Of a stretch of DNA of 9,523 bases, positions 5,732-9,523 are shown piece after piece (positions within the stretch are counted from its first letter, which is position 1; the number at the start of each line of letters is the position of its first letter). Under the pieces are notes generated by a model. That model saw only the letters and a list, made by a program, of their open reading frames with translations, was not told where the DNA came from and made no database searches. Source of the DNA: an uncultured Pirellulaceae bacterium (GTDB lineage Bacteria; Planctomycetota; Planctomycetia; Pirellulales; Pirellulaceae); assembly GCA_947258905.1 (NCBI GenBank), contig CAMYKF010000682.1, forward strand, positions 1-9,523. Reading direction: 5' to 3'. The position numbers and the translations under genes were made by a program.

Positions 5732-6906
5732 TTTCCTGTCTCCTCGCGCGCCCAACGATCCATTTCGAGGATCTGTTCGATCGTTGGTTGCGGTTCAAAA
5801 GCATGTTGTTGAAGCACGTCCTGACAAGCACGTACGATATCACAAAATCCGATTTTTCTGTCCAAAAATGCAGCTACTGCCGCTTCATTCGCTGCGTTCA
5901 GCACTGCACCGGCAGTGCCAGCCTGGCGGGCGACCTGCAGCCCCAGGGCAATCGCCGGAAATCGCCCGATATCCGGCGGACGAAACTCCAGTGACATGGC
6001 GTCCTGAAACATCATGCGGCGGGCAGGTCCTGTGACCCGGTCGGGCCACGTCAGGGCATGCTGGATCGGCAGCTTCATGTCCGGCGGGCTCATCTGGGCA
6101 ATCACCGAACCGTCCACGAATTCCACCAATGAGTGTACGATGGATTGCGGGTGTACGACCACCTCGATTTGATCGGGCGACAGATCAAACAACCAGCGGG
6201 CCTCGATGATTTCCAGGGCTTTATTCATCATCGTTGCCGAATCGATACTGATTTTCTGTCCCATATCCCACGTCGGATGCGCCAGTGCCTGTTCGGCCGT
6301 AACCAGCTGCATTTGCTCGCGGGAAAAATTGCGAAAAGGACCACCGCTGGCCGTCAGACATACGCGGTGAACTTCCGATCGGCGACCGCTCTGCATGCAC
6401 TGAAAAACCGCATTGTGTTCACTGTCCACCGGCAAGATGGTTGCGTCCGAGCGGGCGGCCAGGTCCATGACCAGGGGACCAGCCGCTACCAGCGTCTCCT
6501 TGTTGGCCAGGGCCACCGTCTTTCCAGCTTGCAGGGCAGCCAGCGTGCTGCGCAAGCCGGCCGTACCTACGATCGCCGCCACCACAACCTGGGTCTGGAC
6601 GTCTGTCACCAGTTGATCCAATTGGTCGTGACCGATCAGCAATTGGGTCCCCGGCAACTTCGGCCATCTGTATTTTTTGGCACAGGACTCGTTGGTCGCG
6701 ACGATCCAGTCGGGATTAAATTCCCTTGTCTGCTGCACCAGCAAATCCAGATTGCGGTGCGCCGACAAACCACTTACACGAATTCGATCGGTCAGTTGTC
6801 GAGCAACCTCCAGCGTGTTGACTCCGATACTGCCCGTGGAGCCCAGCACGGCCACTGTTTTGCGCCCGGCGATTTCAGCGTCGGCAACGGGATGGGGCTG
6901 GCTCAT
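5716..6906 (-). CDS. dxr: 1-deoxy-D-xylulose 5-phosphate reductoisomerase
   Basis: The product is 396 aa from ATG 6906-6904 to TGA, close to the usual 380-400 aa. An in-frame TTG at 6927 would add 7 residues but has no better ribosome site. Dxr converts DXP to 2-C-methyl-D-erythritol 4-phosphate with NADPH, the committed step of the MEP route to isopentenyl diphosphate. Visible motifs are the NADPH-binding VAVLGSTGSIG (GSTGSIG at 22-28), ALANKETLVAAG, the metal-binding PVDSEHNAVFQ (D161 and E163), LTASGGPFR, SIDSATMMNKALEIIEARWLF with the third metal ligand E232, and VVHPQSIVHSLVEF. The C-terminal helical domain with LNAANEAAVAAFL is intact. All catalytic residues expected for the family are present. 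It is the first gene of a minus-strand operon, overlapping rseP by 16 nt in another frame. The dxr-rseP pairing recurs in many bacteria. It is transcribed divergently from ftsH. Confidence 0.97.
   Translation of the reverse strand: MSQPHPVADAEIAGRKTVAVLGSTGSIGVNTLEVARQLTDRIRVSGLSAHRNLDLLVQQTREFNPDWIVATNESCAKKYRWPKLPGTQLLIGHDQLDQLVTDVQTQVVVAAIVGTAGLRSTLAALQAGKTVALANKETLVAAGPLVMDLAARSDATILPVDSEHNAVFQCMQSGRRSEVHRVCLTASGGPFRNFSREQMQLVTAEQALAHPTWDMGQKISIDSATMMNKALEIIEARWLFDLSPDQIEVVVHPQSIVHSLVEFVDGSVIAQMSPPDMKLPIQHALTWPDRVTGPARRMMFQDAMSLEFRPPDIGRFPAIALGLQVARQAGTAGAVLNAANEAAVAAFLDRKIGFCDIVRACQDVLQQHAFEPQPTIEQILEMDRWAREETGKWILA
5740..5745 (-). promoter_or_regulatory. Shine-Dalgarno site for rseP
   Basis: On the minus strand this reads GAGGAG, 8 nt before GTG 5731, and lies inside the last codons of dxr. 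It supports the GTG start over the TTG at 5755, and indicates translation of rseP coupled to termination of dxr. Confidence 0.65.
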
Positions 6907-7344
6907 GAAGACGGCCGGTCGGGTCAAACCGGGCTGATTTCGGCGATGGTCACCGGGATGGCGACGAAAACTGGAAGACCGTTTTATCGTTGAAAATCGC
7001 AGGATCCGCTAGGCGACCCGCCAAAATTCACGGTTTTGGAAGGACCCTGCCCGGTCACCGGAACAAATCGCTCTATTTTGGAGGCATCCTGAGATATCTG
7101 GACCCTGGCATCACTGCGAAAATGTCGATCGACTATATTCGTGGCTTGCCCGGGGCACGGTTTCGCTGGTGGGTGGCATATTGGCTACCAGCCACGTTAG
7201 CCGCGGCCCCCGTTCAGAATTGTCTGCCGAGGTCGTGAGCCGTATCGTTGGGCAACCTTGATGTACTGACACAAAAGGGCGTACACGGCCAACCACGGTG
7301 CGGGCCGGACGCTTTTTCAAATAATAGTTCAGGATTGAGACTCT
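6907..7344. other. Divergent intergenic region between dxr and ftsH
   Basis: This 438-nt region should hold the promoters of both the dxr operon (minus) and ftsH (plus). No conserved gene is recognised; an 82-codon frame at 6990-7238 (+) has no family features and no clear ribosome site. Local structure includes CCGGT-C-ACCGG at 7051-7061, a perfect 10-bp palindrome GTCGATCGAC at 7124-7133 directly followed by TATATT, and a small stem GGCTA/TAGCC near 7183-7202. No textbook -35/-10 pair stands out on either strand. For ftsH, AGGA at 7331-7334 lies 10 nt before the ATG and is a plausible weak ribosome site. A long leader or a non-coding RNA cannot be excluded. Confidence 0.5.
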
Positions 7345-9438
7345 ATGGATCAGGATCGCAAACCCCAGCAGCAGCAAACCGAAAACCGGGGCAAGCCGGG
7401 ACTGGCATTGTTTTTTGTGCTCCTCACCGTGGGCCTCACCATGCTCGCGTTGATGATGTTCAGCAACATCAACGAATACAAAATGAGCTGGGGCGATTTT
7501 GACAGGCTGTTAACCTCCACCAAATACCAGGATTACGGCGGCGATACACCGGTCGAAGGCAAAGCAGGCCGGATCGTGGTCCGCAATTCCGGATTCAACA
7601 AACGCTGGGACGAACTCAGTGGATTGCAGGATCTGGAAGTCGGCGATCGCCGTATCCGTGGCAAGCTCGTTCTCCGCACCGCCAAAGCCAGTCCGCAGGA
7701 ACCCGCCGAAGACCAGTGGGGCGAGGAAAAGGCCTGTACGTTTGTTGTCAACAAGGACCCGTCAGACCAGGTGGCCTCCGAATTGATCGAACGGCTGGGT
7801 GAATCCAATATCAAACACGAATTCTCGTCCGGACCTTCGTTCATGGAACGCTACGGATTCCTGTTGTTTACGACCGCGTTGCTGATTTTGTTCTTCCTGT
7901 GGATGCTGCGACGACTGGGTGGCGCTTCGGGGCCGATGCAGTTCGGACGCAGCCGCGGCAAATTGCACGCCGAAGAAGACCTGAAAATCACTTTCGATGA
8001 CGTGGCGGGAATCGACGAAGCTGTCGAGGAGGTCAAGGAGGTCGTCGACTTTTTGCAGAATCCCGAAAAGTATCAAAAGCTGGGTGGTCGCATTCCACGC
8101 GGTGTGCTGCTGGTTGGACCTCCGGGAACCGGCAAGACGCTGCTGGCCAAGGCGATTGCCGGCGAAGCGGGCGTGCCCTTCTTCAGTATGTCCGGCAGTG
8201 ACTTCGTCGAAATGTTCGTCGGTGTCGGTGCCGCACGTGTTCGTGACATGTTCCAGCAAGCCGAATCCAAGGCGCCGTGCATCATCTTCATCGACGAACT
8301 GGATGCGCTGGGCAAATCCCGTGGCGGAAGCATCGTGGGTGGTCACGACGAACGTGAACAAACGCTCAATGCCCTGCTTGTTGAAATGGACGGATTCTCT
8401 TCCAACAGCGGCGTAATCGTGATGGCGGCCACCAACCGCCCGGAAACACTGGACTCCGCACTGATGCGCCCCGGTCGATTTGACCGCCACGTATTGGTGG
8501 ATCGTCCCGACCTGAGCGGTCGCGAGGAAATTTTCAAAGTGCACGTCAAGAACGTGAAGCTCGATCCATCGGTCGACTTGCATCGGATCGCGGCGATTAC
8601 GCCGGGATTCGCCGGCGCCGATCTGGCTAACCTTGTTAACGAAGCGGCCTTGCTGGCGGCTCGTAAAGGCAAGAACTCGGTAGGCATGGAAGAATTCAAC
8701 GACGGCGTTGAACGCGTCACGGCCGGACTGGAAAAGAAACGGCGTGTCATGAACGACGATGAAAAGCAACGTGTCGCCTATCACGAAAGTGGCCACGCAT
8801 TGGTCGCCTACAGCCTGCCCAACACCGATCCGGTGCACAAGGTTTCGATTATCCCGCGTGGACTGGCGGCACTTGGTTACACGATGCAGCGCCCCGAAGG
8901 TGATCGGTTCCTGGCCACACAATCGGAACTGGAGAGCCAGATCCAGATTTTGCTGGCCGGCACGCTGGCTGAGGAGATGATCTATCCGGAAATCTCCACG
9001 GGTGCCCAGAATGACCTGGAACGGGCTTCCAAGATTGCCCGCGCCATGGTCATGCAATATGGCATGAGCCGGTTGGGCCGCGTGAACTACAGCGGCTCCA
9101 ATTCGTCTGCGTTTCTCGCCGGCGCCGGTGGCGAAAGTCATGGCCCCATGATCAGCGAAAAAACTGCTCGCGAAATCGATGACGAAATACGCCGCATTAT
9201 CGACGAGAGTATCGAAAAGGTGCGGCATATCCTGGAAGTCCGCAAGGACGCGTTGATCGCTTTAACTGACCGGCTGATCGACGTTGAATCGGTCGATTCA
9301 GTGGAACTCAAACTCATCATCGACGACAACTCGCCTGTTCCCGTCGTGGTTCCCGGAACTGCCGGCCGACAACGGCCCGAGTCACGCGAAGAACAAACTC
9401 CAGACACGTCAGCTGATGAAGGTCGCGCGGCGAACTAG
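7345..9438 (+). CDS. ftsH: ATP-dependent zinc metalloprotease FtsH
   Basis: The product is 697 aa from ATG to TAG and appears complete. FtsH is a hexameric inner-membrane AAA+ protease that extracts and degrades membrane and regulatory proteins. A short Gln-rich cytoplasmic head (PQQQQ) precedes membrane helix 1 at about 19-39. A periplasmic domain of about 130 residues follows, then helix 2 at about 171-188. The AAA+ module begins with ITFDDVAGIDEA and contains Walker A GPPGTGKT (258-265), pore loop FVEMFVGVGAARVRDMF, Walker B IIFIDELD (313-320) and the second region of homology ATNRPETLDSALMRPGRFDR with arginine fingers R375 and R378. The protease domain has the zinc motif HESGH (480-484), with Ser where Ala is common, and the third ligand D557 in STGAQNDLERA. 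The acidic, polar C-tail is probably disordered. All catalytic residues are present. It stands alone on the plus strand, divergent from dxr-rseP, and is followed by a strong palindrome. Confidence 0.97.
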   Translation: MDQDRKPQQQQTENRGKPGLALFFVLLTVGLTMLALMMFSNINEYKMSWGDFDRLLTSTKYQDYGGDTPVEGKAGRIVVRNSGFNKRWDELSGLQDLEVGDRRIRGKLVLRTAKASPQEPAEDQWGEEKACTFVVNKDPSDQVASELIERLGESNIKHEFSSGPSFMERYGFLLFTTALLILFFLWMLRRLGGASGPMQFGRSRGKLHAEEDLKITFDDVAGIDEAVEEVKEVVDFLQNPEKYQKLGGRIPRGVLLVGPPGTGKTLLAKAIAGEAGVPFFSMSGSDFVEMFVGVGAARVRDMFQQAESKAPCIIFIDELDALGKSRGGSIVGGHDEREQTLNALLVEMDGFSSNSGVIVMAATNRPETLDSALMRPGRFDRHVLVDRPDLSGREEIFKVHVKNVKLDPSVDLHRIAAITPGFAGADLANLVNEAALLAARKGKNSVGMEEFNDGVERVTAGLEKKRRVMNDDEKQRVAYHESGHALVAYSLPNTDPVHKVSIIPRGLAALGYTMQRPEGDRFLATQSELESQIQILLAGTLAEEMIYPEISTGAQNDLERASKIARAMVMQYGMSRLGRVNYSGSNSSAFLAGAGGESHGPMISEKTAREIDDEIRRIIDESIEKVRHILEVRKDALIALTDRLIDVESVDSVELKLIIDDNSPVPVVVPGTAGRQRPESREEQTPDTSADEGRAAN

Positions 9439-9455
9439 CGTGTCGCTCAATGAAT

Positions 9456-9518
9456 GTAGCGGTGGCTTCCAGCCGCCGTTCACGCGTGTGCAGGTCGGCG
9501 GCTGGAAGCCACCGCTAC
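9456..9518. repeat. Perfect 22-bp inverted repeat downstream of ftsH (REP-like or terminator)
   Basis: The left arm 9456-9477 begins GTAGCGGTGGCTTCC and the right arm 9497-9518 is its exact reverse complement, ending GGAAGCCACCGCTAC. The loop is 19 nt (9478-9496). It starts 17 nt after the ftsH stop, so the transcript would form a very stable hairpin and could end or protect the ftsH mRNA. No U-run follows (CGGGAA), so it is not a classic intrinsic terminator. The arm sequence resembles a dispersed repeat I recall from planctomycete-like genomes, an unverified recollection. Confidence 0.85.
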
Positions 9519-9523
9519 GGGAA

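Noticed and set aside
6133..6993. 286-codon plus-strand frame opposite dxr
   Set aside because: It is antisense to the fully conserved Dxr and has no recognisable domain.
6990..7238. 82-codon plus-strand frame between dxr and ftsH
   Set aside because: It shows no ribosome site, no recognisable motif and no family resemblance. Its position in a divergent promoter region makes a gene unlikely, though a small protein is not strictly excluded.
7762..9228. 488-codon open frame on the minus strand opposite ftsH
   Set aside because: It lies entirely antisense to a well-conserved FtsH. The predicted peptide shows no domain features and has the composition of a shadow frame in GC-rich DNA.
9456..9518. 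Standard Rho-independent terminator of ftsH
   Set aside because: The hairpin is strong but is followed by CGGGAA rather than a U-tract, so a termination role is only positional inference.

Overview
This window looks like chromosomal core DNA from a planctomycete, most likely related to Pirellulaceae such as Rhodopirellula or Blastopirellula. That is an inference from four things: moderately GC-rich DNA, a dxr-rseP-spoU gene run, a membrane-anchored Hanks-type kinase homologue, and palindromic intergenic repeats of a kind I associate with these genomes. No 16S rRNA or other decisive marker is present.

Layout. (1) 1-966 (+): the 3' part of a HemW-type radical-SAM gene; its start lies before the window. 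(2) 967-1301: a convergent intergenic region holding two adjacent palindromes (1031-1151 and 1153-1230). (3) 1302-3005 (-): a membrane-anchored Ser/Thr kinase homologue whose catalytic loop and DFG motif are degenerate, so it is probably a pseudokinase. Its upstream region holds a perfect 20-bp tandem duplication and a TATAAT box. (4) 3144-6906 (-): a tight operon dxr -> rseP -> spoU-type RNA methyltransferase. dxr and rseP overlap by 16 nt and rseP and spoU are 5 nt apart. (5) 6907-7344: a 438-nt divergent intergenic region. (6) 7345-9438 (+): complete ftsH. (7) 9439-9523: a perfect 22-bp inverted repeat just after ftsH.

How the genes relate. Dxr commits carbon to isoprenoid precursors, which are needed for undecaprenyl carriers and quinones. 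RseP is an intramembrane protease with an unusually large PDZ-rich periplasmic region. FtsH, transcribed divergently, is the AAA+ membrane protease. Together they form an envelope synthesis and membrane quality-control neighbourhood. HemW (heme handling) and the kinase homologue are separate units.

I see no phage, transposase, CRISPR array, tRNA or rRNA, and no clear new multi-gene system. The points most worth a second look are the degenerate kinase with its repeat-containing leader, the expanded RseP, and the three palindromic intergenic elements.
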